Assembly: GCA_024402495.1 (NCBI GenBank)
Contig: JAKSTR010000020.1
Span: forward strand, 1 to 39,738
Length of the DNA stretch: 39,738 nucleotides
Source: Treponemataceae bacterium
Lineage (GTDB): Bacteria; Spirochaetota; Spirochaetia; Treponematales; Treponemataceae
Reading direction: 5' to 3'
The notes beneath the pieces are model-generated. The model was given only the letters and a program-made list of their open reading frames with translations, had not been told where the DNA came from and made no database searches. How positions within the stretch are numbered: position 1 is the stretch's first letter; the number at the start of each line of letters is the position of its first letter. A program made the position numbers and the translations under genes. Shown here piece by piece: positions 1 through 7,821 of the stretch.

Positions 1-31
1 CGAAACCACAATCATACTGCATATCTACCAT
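1..31 (-). CDS. possible gene start running off the left edge
   Basis: An ATG read leftwards at 29-31 is preceded at good distance by GGGAGAG, a plausible ribosome binding site, and the frame is open to the window edge (MVDMQYDCGF). Only ten codons are visible, so no function can be given. Confidence 0.35.
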   Translation of the reverse strand, partial: MVDMQYDCGF

Positions 32-101
32 ATTCTCTCCCGCTAAATTTCTGTTTGTCTGGATATTTACATCCTCAGCTTCATTCTTGAATAGTCCTTT
101 A

Positions 102-263
102 CTAATATTTAGGACCAAAGCCTTTTGAAAAAGCCACAGTGTCTGGATATTCGTAGTAACCGTTTTTCTTGTAAAAATTATAGGCTGGAACCGTCCGCTC
201 TGTTAATAAGGAAGTAGCTTCAATTCCCTGGGCAAGAAGATACTCTTCCAATAAACTTGTGCT
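102..263 (-). pseudogene. C-terminal remnant of a GNAT acetyltransferase
   Basis: The minus strand reads about 53 codons ending in TAG at 102-104. It contains LLTERTVPAYNFYKKNGYYE, the typical end of a GNAT N-acetyltransferase (alpha-4 and the AxxFYxKxGF segment beside the acetyl-CoA site). An in-frame TAA at 264-266 lies immediately upstream and there is no start codon or ribosome binding site. The acetyl-CoA pyrophosphate loop and the first half of the domain are missing. I read it as a 5'-truncated, dead fragment directly behind the CPBP gene. The family call rests on the tail only. Confidence 0.6.
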
Positions 264-277
264 TTAAGTCTTCTAAA

Positions 278-1027
278 TTACACCGGTAAACCAAATGTAA
301 TGAATCGAATTAAATCAACAATTGTATGACTTATCATTGCCGAAGTTAAATCTCGTTTTCGCTGTAAAATTGCAAAAGGCAATCCAAAAAGAACAAGAAG
401 AATCAGACTCTCAAAAACTCTGTAGCCATGAGCAAAACAATGTGGAACGGTCATCATGAACATCATTGTGAAAATCTGAAATTTTGTTGAAGGCTTATTC
501 TGTTTTGCAAAGTAGTATGTGAAAAAAGCAAGGTAAATTGCACGATTGGAGATTTCTTCAAGAATACCGGGATTTAAACTTAAAATGATTCTTGGAAAAG
601 TGATTGCAAAATCTGACTGCTGGTTGCTGGATTTTGCCAACAGAAGATTGATTAATCCTAAAACGATTCCTACTGCAAGAGCAATCAAAATTGAAATCAA
701 TGGGGAAGTTTTTGATTCAGTTCGGATTAAAGAGTAATCACCATATTTTTCCATTACAGAAAAAGTTGCAAGCCCTGCCAAAAAACAAGAAACCGCACTT
801 AGAGGCATTTGCAAATAAAAACGGAATCCCAACGCAAAGTATGAAAGGGATGCCACCAATGCAAGTAAAACTGCGATGATTATATATTTGGCAGATGGAA
901 GTTTATTTTTTATTAAAAGATAAATTGAAAGTCCAACTGACCAGGCTGTAAGAACAATCCATAAATTACAAAGTTTAATTGCGTAAACCACAAAAAATAA
1001 TGCAAAACAAATCCACATTGAAATCAT
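278..1027 (-). CDS. CPBP family intramembrane metalloprotease
   Basis: This 249-residue, very hydrophobic protein has several membrane segments and the three CPBP (Abi/CAAX-like, Rce1-related) motifs in order: EEISNR at 157-162, a His-containing helix with H196 and H200 (PHCFAHG), and HTIVD at 234-238. These Glu and His residues would bind the catalytic metal inside the membrane. Known members process prenylated or peptide substrates or give bacteriocin self-immunity; the substrate here cannot be told. The ATG start is supported by GGAGAA about 7 bases upstream. The neighbours are unrelated orphan genes in the same orientation, so context does not help. Confidence 0.85.
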   Translation of the reverse strand: MISMWICFALFFVVYAIKLCNLWIVLTAWSVGLSIYLLIKNKLPSAKYIIIAVLLALVASLSYFALGFRFYLQMPLSAVSCFLAGLATFSVMEKYGDYSLIRTESKTSPLISILIALAVGIVLGLINLLLAKSSNQQSDFAITFPRIILSLNPGILEEISNRAIYLAFFTYYFAKQNKPSTKFQIFTMMFMMTVPHCFAHGYRVFESLILLVLFGLPFAILQRKRDLTSAMISHTIVDLIRFITFGLPV

Positions 1028-1220
1028 TTTATATTCTCCATATTAAAACAGTCATCAGAAGTCTTAAGTTTTACGCTGGCATGACCCACCCAGACAAAAA
1101 TACTATAGTTCATCATACCCTAGCTTTTGTAAAAGCAAAATAAATTATATTAATGTACTGCATTTTTAAGCTTCACTTATTTTCCCCGCAACGCCTGCTG
1201 CTTAAATCTATTCACCCCAA

Positions 1221-1496
1221 TTATGGTGTCATTCCATTCATTACAAAAAAACAAACCGCTGTAAACAAAACAACGATTATTAAATGCAATACTTTCCATG
1301 GAATTTTAAACTTATATTTAAATGGAATATACACTGATCCTAATAACAGACCTATATATAACCATCCCATACCAACTGAAATATAATATGAAATAAACAT
1401 TCCCTTAAATGAAATTTTATTTACTAAAGAAACTGGCATTACAAAAAAAATAAAAACAGAGAGAAATAAACAAATATAAAATAGTACTTTTTTCAT
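1221..1496 (-). CDS. small hypothetical membrane protein
   Basis: This 91-residue protein starts MKKVLFYICLF and appears to have three hydrophobic segments (about residues 3-23, 30-52 and 65-85) with Lys-rich loops. I chose the ATG at 1494-1496 because GGAGATATT precedes it; an in-frame Met 11 codons earlier lacks a comparable site. No family is recognised. It is alone, with noncoding DNA on both sides that shares short motifs with other junctions of this block. Confidence 0.6.
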   Translation of the reverse strand: MKKVLFYICLFLSVFIFFVMPVSLVNKISFKGMFISYYISVGMGWLYIGLLLGSVYIPFKYKFKIPWKVLHLIIVVLFTAVCFFVMNGMTP

Positions 1497-1647
1497 AATA
1501 TCTCCATTAAATGATGAACAAAATTCCACATGACGTTATCCCGCTAAATTTCTGTTTGCAGCTACCATTTCTAGCGGACTTATTCGCCGCCCGAAAACGC
1601 CTGCTGTTTGGATTGATTTGTATTGATTTAAATAACAATTATCAAAA

Positions 1648-2640
1648 TTACATCATATTTAGTTCATTTCTATAACTTATAATTTTATATTCACCATTAA
1701 TCTTTTTAATAACAAATGAAAAATAATTAAATATATCAGGATACTCAAATTCAATTAATGTATAATCGTTGAAAATTGAGTCATATAATTTCTTATCTTC
1801 ACTAAAGAAAATGTTTGAATAAAACTTAATGGGATTATTATGCACTCCAAAACACATTTTTAGATAAGCTAAATCTGAAATCAATTCGTCTGCTGTTTTT
1901 TCTTCAACGACCATATCGTATCGAATATTTCTAAAATTAGAAACAGAATAACAATTTGTAACAATATCGTTGAAGTTACCATCTGAAAGGTAGCTAAAAA
2001 AACTTGTTAACAACTTAAGAATTTCTTTATTTTCTACAGAATTAATTTCAGATCTCAGTTCATTTTTTCCATTATCAATATTGTAAGAAATCTTTCTATA
2101 TTCTTCTGAAAGCTCATAAGTTTTGTAATTAATTCGACTCGCTGTAATAGAATCACTTTCATAAAATGAATTATCATCTCTGTTATAAAAAATCTTGATT
2201 CCCGTGTTTCCTAATCTAAAAAAGCTGATTCCGTTTTCAACAGAATCTAATCGACATGAATATCTAGCTCGAATCGGGTCTTGATTTTCACTTATAAGAT
2301 AACAGCCGGCATAATTAAAGTAAAAATTCTTTTCTTCCTCATTAAGAATTGATAAATCAAAACTTTCGATTTTTACATTCTCATTCATTTGTGGGAAATA
2401 TACATTTGAAATTCCTGTTCCCAAAAGAGTTACAATTTTTTCAATCGGATTACCTTTCTCTAACTCCGCAATTGAGTCTCTATAGAGATTAATCTGATTC
2501 TTCAATTCTTGTATTATTTCTTCTTTTTTTGTTATTTCTAATTGCAGTCTTTCAATTTCTTTATTTTTTTCTTTTGTAGAACAGCCTGAAAATTGAAAAG
2601 CAATAAGCAAAATACTTAAAACTTTTACTGCTTTTTTCAT
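1648..2640 (-). CDS. lipoprotein with N-terminal coiled coil, unknown function
   Basis: A 330-residue protein with a lipoprotein signal peptide (MKKAVKVLSILLIAFQFSGC; lipobox FSGC, acylated Cys20). A strongly charged heptad-like segment at about 22-65 (KEKNKEIERLQLEITKKEE) is probably a coiled coil holding the rest away from the membrane. The remainder is soluble and rich in Asn, Glu, Tyr and Phe, with no recognised domain. The start is supported by AGAGGTACTAAAT before the ATG. It should be membrane-anchored, facing the periplasm or the cell surface. It has no operon partner. Confidence 0.7.
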   Translation of the reverse strand: MKKAVKVLSILLIAFQFSGCSTKEKNKEIERLQLEITKKEEIIQELKNQINLYRDSIAELEKGNPIEKIVTLLGTGISNVYFPQMNENVKIESFDLSILNEEEKNFYFNYAGCYLISENQDPIRARYSCRLDSVENGISFFRLGNTGIKIFYNRDDNSFYESDSITASRINYKTYELSEEYRKISYNIDNGKNELRSEINSVENKEILKLLTSFFSYLSDGNFNDIVTNCYSVSNFRNIRYDMVVEEKTADELISDLAYLKMCFGVHNNPIKFYSNIFFSEDKKLYDSIFNDYTLIEFEYPDIFNYFSFVIKKINGEYKIISYRNELNMM

Positions 2641-2777
2641 ATTTAGTACCTCTTTTTAATTCTATTTTTGATAAGTTTCTGTTGAGTCGATTCACTATGA
2701 GGCTTTGGGTGGATATAAAAAAGTCCTTGCCGTTTTGTGATTCAATCTGCGTATAAATCTAACTGTTGCTGATCTTG

Positions 2778-2832
2778 ATTTTACATAAAACGCCTAATTT
2801 AAATTTAGCAGACTTAATGTTTTATGTAAAAT
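2778..2832. repeat. long inverted repeat downstream of the HD-GYP gene
   Basis: Two perfect 14-bp arms, ATTTTACATAAAAC at 2778-2791 and its reverse complement at 2819-2832, flank 27 bases. That inner part itself contains an imperfect smaller hairpin (GCCTAATTT/AAATTTAGC, 2792-2809). It lies 63 bp beyond the stop of the minus-strand HD-GYP gene and could end its transcript, but no clear T-run follows. The inner motifs AACGCC and AAATTTAGC also occur at other gene junctions in this block. Confidence 0.6.
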
Positions 2833-2895
2833 TTATGGTATTATCTTTGAAGCCACTTTTTCAGTGGTCTCTAGAAATGGAGCATCATATAACAA

Positions 2896-4140
2896 TTAAG
2901 CTGCAGATTTTCCTGCTGAAACGTCAAAAATCTGATCTTTTAAAGCAAGTACAGCCTCTACAATACAAGGTTCAAAATGTGAACCGGAAGATTCTTTAAA
3001 AATGTCCATTGTTTTCTCGATTGTAAAGGCATCTTTGTACTGACGTTTGCTAAGCAATGCATCCAGAACATCAGCAGCAGCCATAATTCTTGCTGAAAGA
3101 GGAATTTCTTTTCCTGCAATTTTTCTTGGATATCCCTGCCCGTTCCATTTTTCGTGGTGATACAAAGCCATATCTTCAGCCAATTGAATATATTCCGGAT
3201 CTTCCATTTCTTTTAATTCTTTTTCCAGAATCTGGTAGCCGATTTCAGAGTGACTTTTCATAATCTCAAATTCTTCATCTGTCAGCTTTCCAGGTTTGTT
3301 CAGAATATTATTAGGCACGCTGATTTTTCCAATATCATGTAAAGGTGCTGCTTTTGTCATAAGCTGAATTCTTTCTTCTGTTAATTCTGAAACATAATGT
3401 CCCTGTTTTACAAGCTGGCGGGCAATGAGTTCAACGTAGGTAGAAGTTCTTTTAATATGTTCCCCTGTAAACTGATCGTTCCATTCCACAATATTTGCAA
3501 AAGATTGAATAAGTTTTGTCTGAATATTTTCAATACGTATTTTTTGACTATATTCGTTAATCAAATTATCCCGAAGTTTCTTAGAAATGAGATATGATAA
3601 AATACCAATCACAAGAAATTCGATGGAATAGCCACCAAGCTGAGTTCCAATCATCTGTTCAACTCTAGACATGTCCCCGTGAAACATCATAGCAGCTCTA
3701 GTAAAAATACTTAAATCCATGCTGAAATAACAAATTACTGTCATTAATATTGTGATTTTTGGCATAAGATATAGGCAGCTCAAAAATGGAACAATACCAA
3801 AACTCAAGTATACAGAAAGAGCTGGTGTGGCAGAGGCAAAAGAAATAATAATACAAAGATTTATAAGTCCAACCAGCATTACTACTTTTGGCTTTTTTAT
3901 AACCTTCAAACAGGACCAGAAAATAATTCCAAAAACAAAAGAAACTGCCAATACCGAAAGACTAAATGATAATGGAACATGAAAAAAACGAATGGAACTC
4001 ATTATGAAATAAAATGGTCCGATTCCAAAAGTTGCAATAAAAATCTTTTCCAAAAGCTGATTTGTTTCATCAACCTTTTCTAAAATAAAACTTTCGATTT
4101 CTTCATTCATTGTTCTAAATCTATATGATAAATTAATCAT
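2896..4140 (-). CDS. membrane HD-GYP domain protein (probable c-di-GMP phosphodiesterase)
   Basis: In this 414-residue protein, residues about 33-190 form five or six membrane segments (an MHYT/7TM-like sensor of no recognised family). A linker of about 195-215 follows, then an HD-GYP domain from 215 to 390. The metal and catalytic residues are present: H228 (GEH), HDIGK at 268-272, H297, HHEKWNGQGYP at 328-338 and D357 in AAADVLDAL. HD-GYP enzymes hydrolyse cyclic di-GMP to pGpG or GMP, so this is probably a membrane-sensed c-di-GMP phosphodiesterase. No upstream site clearly resembles a ribosome binding site; a second Met at residue 11 is an alternative start. It is a single-gene unit. Confidence 0.9.
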   Translation of the reverse strand: MINLSYRFRTMNEEIESFILEKVDETNQLLEKIFIATFGIGPFYFIMSSIRFFHVPLSFSLSVLAVSFVFGIIFWSCLKVIKKPKVVMLVGLINLCIIISFASATPALSVYLSFGIVPFLSCLYLMPKITILMTVICYFSMDLSIFTRAAMMFHGDMSRVEQMIGTQLGGYSIEFLVIGILSYLISKKLRDNLINEYSQKIRIENIQTKLIQSFANIVEWNDQFTGEHIKRTSTYVELIARQLVKQGHYVSELTEERIQLMTKAAPLHDIGKISVPNNILNKPGKLTDEEFEIMKSHSEIGYQILEKELKEMEDPEYIQLAEDMALYHHEKWNGQGYPRKIAGKEIPLSARIMAAADVLDALLSKRQYKDAFTIEKTMDIFKESSGSHFEPCIVEAVLALKDQIFDVSAGKSAA

Positions 4141-4171
4141 AGGTTAAGTGTAGACTATAAGTTTTGCAAAA

Positions 4172-4315
4172 TCAAATATAAATTAGATTTAGATTAGGTA
4201 TGAATGTGTACAATGATTTTTTATTACCCGGCAACTCTTTTATCACTTCTGAATCAAAATCCGAATCATCGTAACAATAAATACTAGCATTTCTTTGTTC
4301 ATACGTCTTTGCCAT
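4172..4315 (-). pseudogene. duplicated fragment of the SH3-like lipoprotein gene
   Basis: A 47-codon frame (MAKTYEQRNASIYCYDDSDF...) repeats residues from about 335 of the neighbouring 4486-5745 lipoprotein. The DNA at 4220-4311 is almost identical to 4684-4775, with only a few differences. It keeps an ATG and a stop, but similarity ends after the LPGNK codons and an unrelated tail follows. It is a partial duplication, probably a dead remnant of a second copy; translation as a micropeptide is possible but unsupported. Confidence 0.75.
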
Positions 4316-4364
4316 TTTTATCTACAAATGTTTTTTTGTCAGAATTCCATCTGTAATCTTATTG

Positions 4365-4436
4365 TCAGCTCAAGCAGTCCGCAAACGCATCCCAGTCTCC
4401 TGCATACTGTATGGCTTTTGAATCTTTACGGCCCAT
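4365..4436 (-). pseudogene. short coding remnant, unknown family
   Basis: The minus strand encodes MGRKDSKAIQYAGDWDAFAD and three more residues, ending in TGA at 4365-4367. The composition looks protein-like and AAAGGAA precedes the ATG. It sits between the duplicated fragment and the full lipoprotein gene, so it may be the tail of another broken gene. Confidence 0.3.
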
Positions 4437-4485
4437 TTCCTTTTATACTTTTACAGTTTAGATTTTTGTTTTTTAATAACAAATA

Positions 4486-5745
4486 CTATTTTACAGTATT
4501 ATATTTAACATATCTTTTCACTTTTTGAAGATCATAATTGCTTGTAGAATCAAAAAGAATTATGTCACGTCCCCATATCCAGCTTTCAAAGCCGTCATCA
4601 AACTTTACTTTTACCCATTTTGAAATTTCGTTGTTAAATTCTTCCAGATTTTCTTTTGCATCAATTATAGTTACATAATACCGTTTATTACCCGGCAACT
4701 CTTTTATCACTTCTGAATCAAAATCCGAATCATTGTAACAACAAATACTAGCATTTCTTTGTTCATACGGCTTTGTAACGATTACCCTTCCTGTATCAAT
4801 GGTAAAAAAATCTTCCATTGGAACATACGGTCTTGTAATTGCTGGGGTGTCTAATAAAAGCAGTTTTACGTCTTCATCATATTTCATAACTTTTATGACA
4901 AAACTATCATTCCCGCATTTTCCAAAATCATATCCCTTTTCAGCAAACATCGCATCTGAATAAAATGAACTCTTTTCCTGATCATAATATATAAAATGAT
5001 TACCTCGTTCCTGGATTGTCTGATTATTGTCTGTAACAGATACGGTACCAATATATAAATCCGTATTCTCAAATGGCTCGATTATTGAATAGAACTCGTT
5101 ATCATTTGATTTGATATATTTAGTACACAAATCGTTTGCTGAAAAATTTTTTCCATCTTCTCTCAGATATTCATTTTCATTATCAAAATGAAACGAACCA
5201 AGATTATAGCCATTTTTACTTATGAAATAAGAGTCTTTTTGTTTCAGCAAATATGTATAATAAGAGTCAGAAAAATTTGTCACAAAATAATTATTCTTGA
5301 ACTCATAATATAAATAATACGTTCCCTCTGAAAGAGCATATTCCTCACCTTCTCCAGGGGTCTTATATTGATTTTTCTCCAGATCAAATATTTTAAAATA
5401 TCTCTCAGATGGTAATATTTTAAATGAAAAGGTTAATGCATCTGCCAGAGGCAAATCAAAATTATCCTCTCCACAATTAATCCATCTGATTTTTTCAATA
5501 TCTTTTATTTGCTCAAAAGAATAAGCTGATTCCATAAAATCAAAGTTTATTTCCGTATCAAAATCATTTATTTCTGCTAATTCATCATTTATTTTTTCTT
5601 GAAGAGAATTATTTACCTCAATATTCTTTTCAAGAGATTCATCTGCTTCTTTTAAAATATTATTAGTATTCCTATTACAAGCAAATAATAAAAACCCTAA
5701 TAAAAAAATAAGAAAAAGATATTTCTGTTTAGTAAGCATAGTCAT
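4486..5745 (-). CDS. lipoprotein with C-terminal SH3-like domain
   Basis: This 419-residue lipoprotein has the signal peptide MTMLTKQKYLFLIFLLGFLL and lipobox LLFAC (Cys23). An acidic, coiled region (about 30-65) is followed by a large unknown middle part. Residues about 326-405 look like a bacterial SH3 domain: VTKPYEQRNASI, a variable loop, then WVKVKFDDGFESWIWGRDII, the common W-V-K-V..G..GWI pattern. Such domains often bind peptidoglycan or other cell-wall ligands. GGAGTAA lies just before the first ATG; the second ATG (5737-5739) has better spacing and may be the true start. Part of this gene is duplicated at 4220-4311. Confidence 0.7.
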   Translation of the reverse strand: MTMLTKQKYLFLIFLLGFLLFACNRNTNNILKEADESLEKNIEVNNSLQEKINDELAEINDFDTEINFDFMESAYSFEQIKDIEKIRWINCGEDNFDLPLADALTFSFKILPSERYFKIFDLEKNQYKTPGEGEEYALSEGTYYLYYEFKNNYFVTNFSDSYYTYLLKQKDSYFISKNGYNLGSFHFDNENEYLREDGKNFSANDLCTKYIKSNDNEFYSIIEPFENTDLYIGTVSVTDNNQTIQERGNHFIYYDQEKSSFYSDAMFAEKGYDFGKCGNDSFVIKVMKYDEDVKLLLLDTPAITRPYVPMEDFFTIDTGRVIVTKPYEQRNASICCYNDSDFDSEVIKELPGNKRYYVTIIDAKENLEEFNNEISKWVKVKFDDGFESWIWGRDIILFDSTSNYDLQKVKRYVKYNTVK

Positions 5746-5839
5746 TTACTCCATATTTATAGTAATTATGTTGTGAATACATATAAGGTTGCCGAGCCGC
5801 AAAAAATTACCGGTCATCATACATAGTACTGAATTCTCT

Positions 5840-5941
5840 TTATTTTTTTATAACAATTGAAACATTTCCAAAATGAATATCTTTATATAAAAAAACATCA
5901 CCCCAAAGAAAATGATTTTCTTTCTCACATTTATTTTTCAT
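5840..5941 (-). pseudogene. 33-codon frame, possible gene tail
   Basis: The minus strand reads MKNKCEKENHFLWGDVFLYK and 13 more residues to a TAA. There is no ribosome binding site before the ATG. Composition resembles the AT-rich genes of this block, so it may be the end of a lost gene. No family is recognised. Confidence 0.25.
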
Positions 5942-6020
5942 CAAAACAAATTACTTCCATAATGCAATTTCTGGTAATTAGTATATAGTCCAAACGTAAA
6001 GTTTCAAATATTTGTCTATT

Positions 6021-6108
6021 TGTCATTCCGAACTTGCTTCGGAATCTGTTTTGGGTAACAAATCGGATGCTGTGCGCAGCCGCCGCAGGCTAACGAGTTC
6101 AGCATGAC
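6021..6108. repeat. dispersed palindromic repeat, copy
   Basis: It starts TGTCATTCCGAACTTGCTTC and ends AACGAGTTCAGCATGAC. The left half forms a hairpin (ATTCCGAA/TTCGGAAT). Similar copies occur at 14110-14198, 37993-38503 and 39580-39738, with decayed pieces near 22808, 22894 and 33127. Confidence 0.8.
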
Positions 6109-6256
6109 CTGCTTTTGCCGTTTGCTTTATCTCTAACTATTGATTGGTTGGGGCAAAAGCTCCCAGTTTTTGTCTGTGCAAAAACTGCGACTATTTTTGC
6201 AAAAGTTGTATTTGATAAAAAAGCAACTTTCAGGCAGTCCATGCTCGGAAAAAAAC

Positions 6257-6607
6257 GTGATTTAAATAGTTTTTGTGAATGCTTTAAATCGCGGTGATTT
6301 AAAAGAATATTTTTTTGCTTTAAATCGTCGTGATTTAAACGGAAAAAAGAACTTTTTGGTTTAAATCACCATGATTTAAATGAAAAAAAGAACTTTTCGG
6401 TTTAAATCACCGTGATTTAAATGAAAAAAAGAACTTTTCGGTTTAAATCACCGTGATTTAAATGGGAAAAAGAACTTTTCGGTTTAAATCACCATGATTT
6501 AAATGAAAAAGACTCTTTGTCGCTTTAAATCGCCATGATTTAAACCCAAAAAAGAACTTCTTTAAATCGCCGTGATTTAAACACAGAAAAAAGACCGTTT
6601 AAATCAC
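6257..6607. repeat. array of eight 21-bp palindromes with constant spacers
   Basis: Eight full copies of TTTAAATC-N5-GATTTAAA start at 6283, 6319, 6360, 6401, 6442, 6483, 6524 and 6561. N5 is usually ACCGT, ACCAT, GCCGT or GCCAT. Steps are 36, 41, 41, 41, 41, 41 and 37 bp. A lone right half (6257-6266) opens the array and a lone left half (6598-6607) closes it. The 15-20-bp spacers are nearly the same in the central copies (GAAAAAAAGAACTTTTCGG), so this is a tandem palindrome array and not a CRISPR. A step of 41 bp is close to four helical turns, so bound proteins would sit on one face of the DNA. No gene overlaps it. Confidence 0.95.
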
Positions 6608-6661
6608 GTTTTCACATCACCTTAAAAGCAATATTTTTAACAGGTTCAATTTCCGGGTTCT

Positions 6662-6958
6662 TTAATCTCCGCATAAAATTGATATTTTTGTTATGCTATT
6701 GTCTTTCAAATCAAAAGATATTTCCATCATCTCTTCTTCAATCATATTTGCAGCATCTATTGAAATACTGTTTTCTGACTTGTGTAATACAAAACGATTT
6801 TTTTCATCCTGTTTTACTATATTGTATTTTTTGTTAAGTGAATCATATTCATAAATATCACAATCTTTTTCATATGCGCTGATTATTTCTTCTAGCGAAT
6901 ACTGTCTGTGATTTTCCTGACTGAATGTATTCCTCAACAATTTTCTGACGTTCTTCAC
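6662..6958 (-). pseudogene. hypothetical protein, probably truncated
   Basis: A 98-codon frame opens only with a GTG (6956-6958) that lacks a ribosome binding site. From about codon 25 onward (SLEEIISAYEKDCDIYEYDS...) composition is protein-like and acidic, with alternating strands, but no family is recognised. The first 30 codons overlap, in another frame, a transposase-like helix-turn-helix (6870-6977) that looks more authentic. The likely reading is a junction: the 3' part of one gene attached to the 5' part of another, leaving both broken. Confidence 0.4.
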
Positions 6959-6977
6959 GACTGTAATTTGATTTCAT
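6870..6977 (-). pseudogene. N-terminal remnant of an IS transposase helix-turn-helix
   Basis: The ATG at 6975-6977 follows AAGGTGGAAGAA. It encodes 35 residues including YSREERQKIVEEYIQSGKSQ and TVFARRNN before a TGA. This matches the general form of the DNA-binding start of IS3/IS66-type transposase OrfA (basic helix, SGxSxxxFxR turn, second helix). The catalytic part is absent, so this is a scar of an insertion sequence. The family assignment comes from pattern, not alignment. Confidence 0.5.
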
Positions 6978-7002
6978 AATTTCTTCCACCTTGGGTAGAA
7001 GT

Positions 7003-7665
7003 TTAGATTAAATATTTATTTTGGGAAAATACATGAGAATTGACGGTTACATTAAAAATGGCTTCCATTCCTGTAATGAAATCATCTTTTCCTCCGTATG
7101 AAGGATGTCTAATAATCCGAGGAATTTCATATTCTTTTAGAATCTTCGCAGCATTTTGTCCAATTGGAATAATGTGATTTTTCTTAATTTCAAATATTCC
7201 TATTAGCTCTTCAAGTATAATTTTACCTTGCTTGAGTTCTTCTCCTGTAGGAGCACGATTAGAATTTTGGTTATCTTTATTATGTGGATGAAATGGAAAA
7301 GAATTCCATATTAACGGAAGAGTTTCTAGCTTATCTAAACAATTCCATACTATTGTTGCAGAGCTTTCAGACTCAGGTTTATTCGGATTACGTATTTTAA
7401 ACCCATTTTCTAATCCAAAGAAATTATTTTCTTTCAGATTACGCTCAGAGGTGAATGGTACACCACTCCATCTGCAGCCTTTATATCCAGGAGCTTCTCC
7501 AACAATTAGATACTCAGGTTTTAGCAAGAACATTTTTTCTAGATATAATTTTAGATTATTTAATTGATTAGAATCTGCAGAATACATATTTTCTACCGTA
7601 GCAGAATCTACATAATAATTTGCAAGTTTCTCTATGAAATCTTCTATCTTCTTTATTGCCATCAT
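7003..7665 (-). CDS. uracil-DNA glycosylase superfamily protein
   Basis: This 220-residue protein has the glycosylase core: VGEAPGYKGCRWSGVPFTSE at about 55-74, the water-activating/uracil-pocket loop of UDG family 4/5-like proteins, and the late HPSYGG loop, corresponding to the HPS DNA-intercalation motif. Members excise uracil from DNA or, in divergent groups, do something uncharacterised. The GEAPG motif resembles families 4-6 more than Ung, and no 4Fe-4S cysteine set is visible. GGAGAA precedes two consecutive ATGs; the second (7660-7662) has the better spacing. Its start overlaps the stop of an upstream decayed frame, as in a former operon. Confidence 0.75.
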   Translation of the reverse strand: MMAIKKIEDFIEKLANYYVDSATVENMYSADSNQLNNLKLYLEKMFLLKPEYLIVGEAPGYKGCRWSGVPFTSERNLKENNFFGLENGFKIRNPNKPESESSATIVWNCLDKLETLPLIWNSFPFHPHNKDNQNSNRAPTGEELKQGKIILEELIGIFEIKKNHIIPIGQNAAKILKEYEIPRIIRHPSYGGKDDFITGMEAIFNVTVNSHVFSQNKYLI

Positions 7666-7818
7666 TTCTCCGTTTTATCTACATGTTCTGTTCCAATATA
7701 ACCACTGTCATTTACTGTAAATCCAAGTTTAGTATCTGCGTACCTGTTCCTTTTTCATATTCTTTCTGGCGTTGCATTTTCGTCTTGTGATATCCACTCA
7801 AATCTTCCCTGTACGCCT
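7662..7818 (-). pseudogene. frameshifted gene remnant upstream of the UDG-like gene
   Basis: Reading leftwards, one frame gives GRFEWISQDENATPERI then a stop. A second gives ADTKLGFTVNDSGYIGTEHV and a short tail, ending in TGA at 7662-7664, which overlaps the ATG start of the UDG-like gene. Both pieces look like real protein sequence, so a single gene with at least one frameshift is likely. No family is recognised. Confidence 0.4.
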
Positions 7819-7821
7819 GTA

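Larger units (their letters stand above)
5746..6256. other. intergenic region with repeat and small remnants
   Basis: No full gene is seen. It holds the short minus-strand frame at 5840-5941, a copy of the dispersed palindromic repeat (6021-6108) and a second repeated segment (6109-6235) that recurs at 14199-14277. The palindrome array follows directly. Confidence 0.6.

Noticed and set aside
1123-1136. GCTTTT-GT-AAAAGC hairpin as a terminator
   Set aside because: The loop is too small and there is no proper T-run or gene end next to it.
6257-6607. CRISPR array
   Set aside because: The intervals between palindromes are short and nearly identical to each other in the central copies; CRISPR spacers are all different. 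No cas gene is present.
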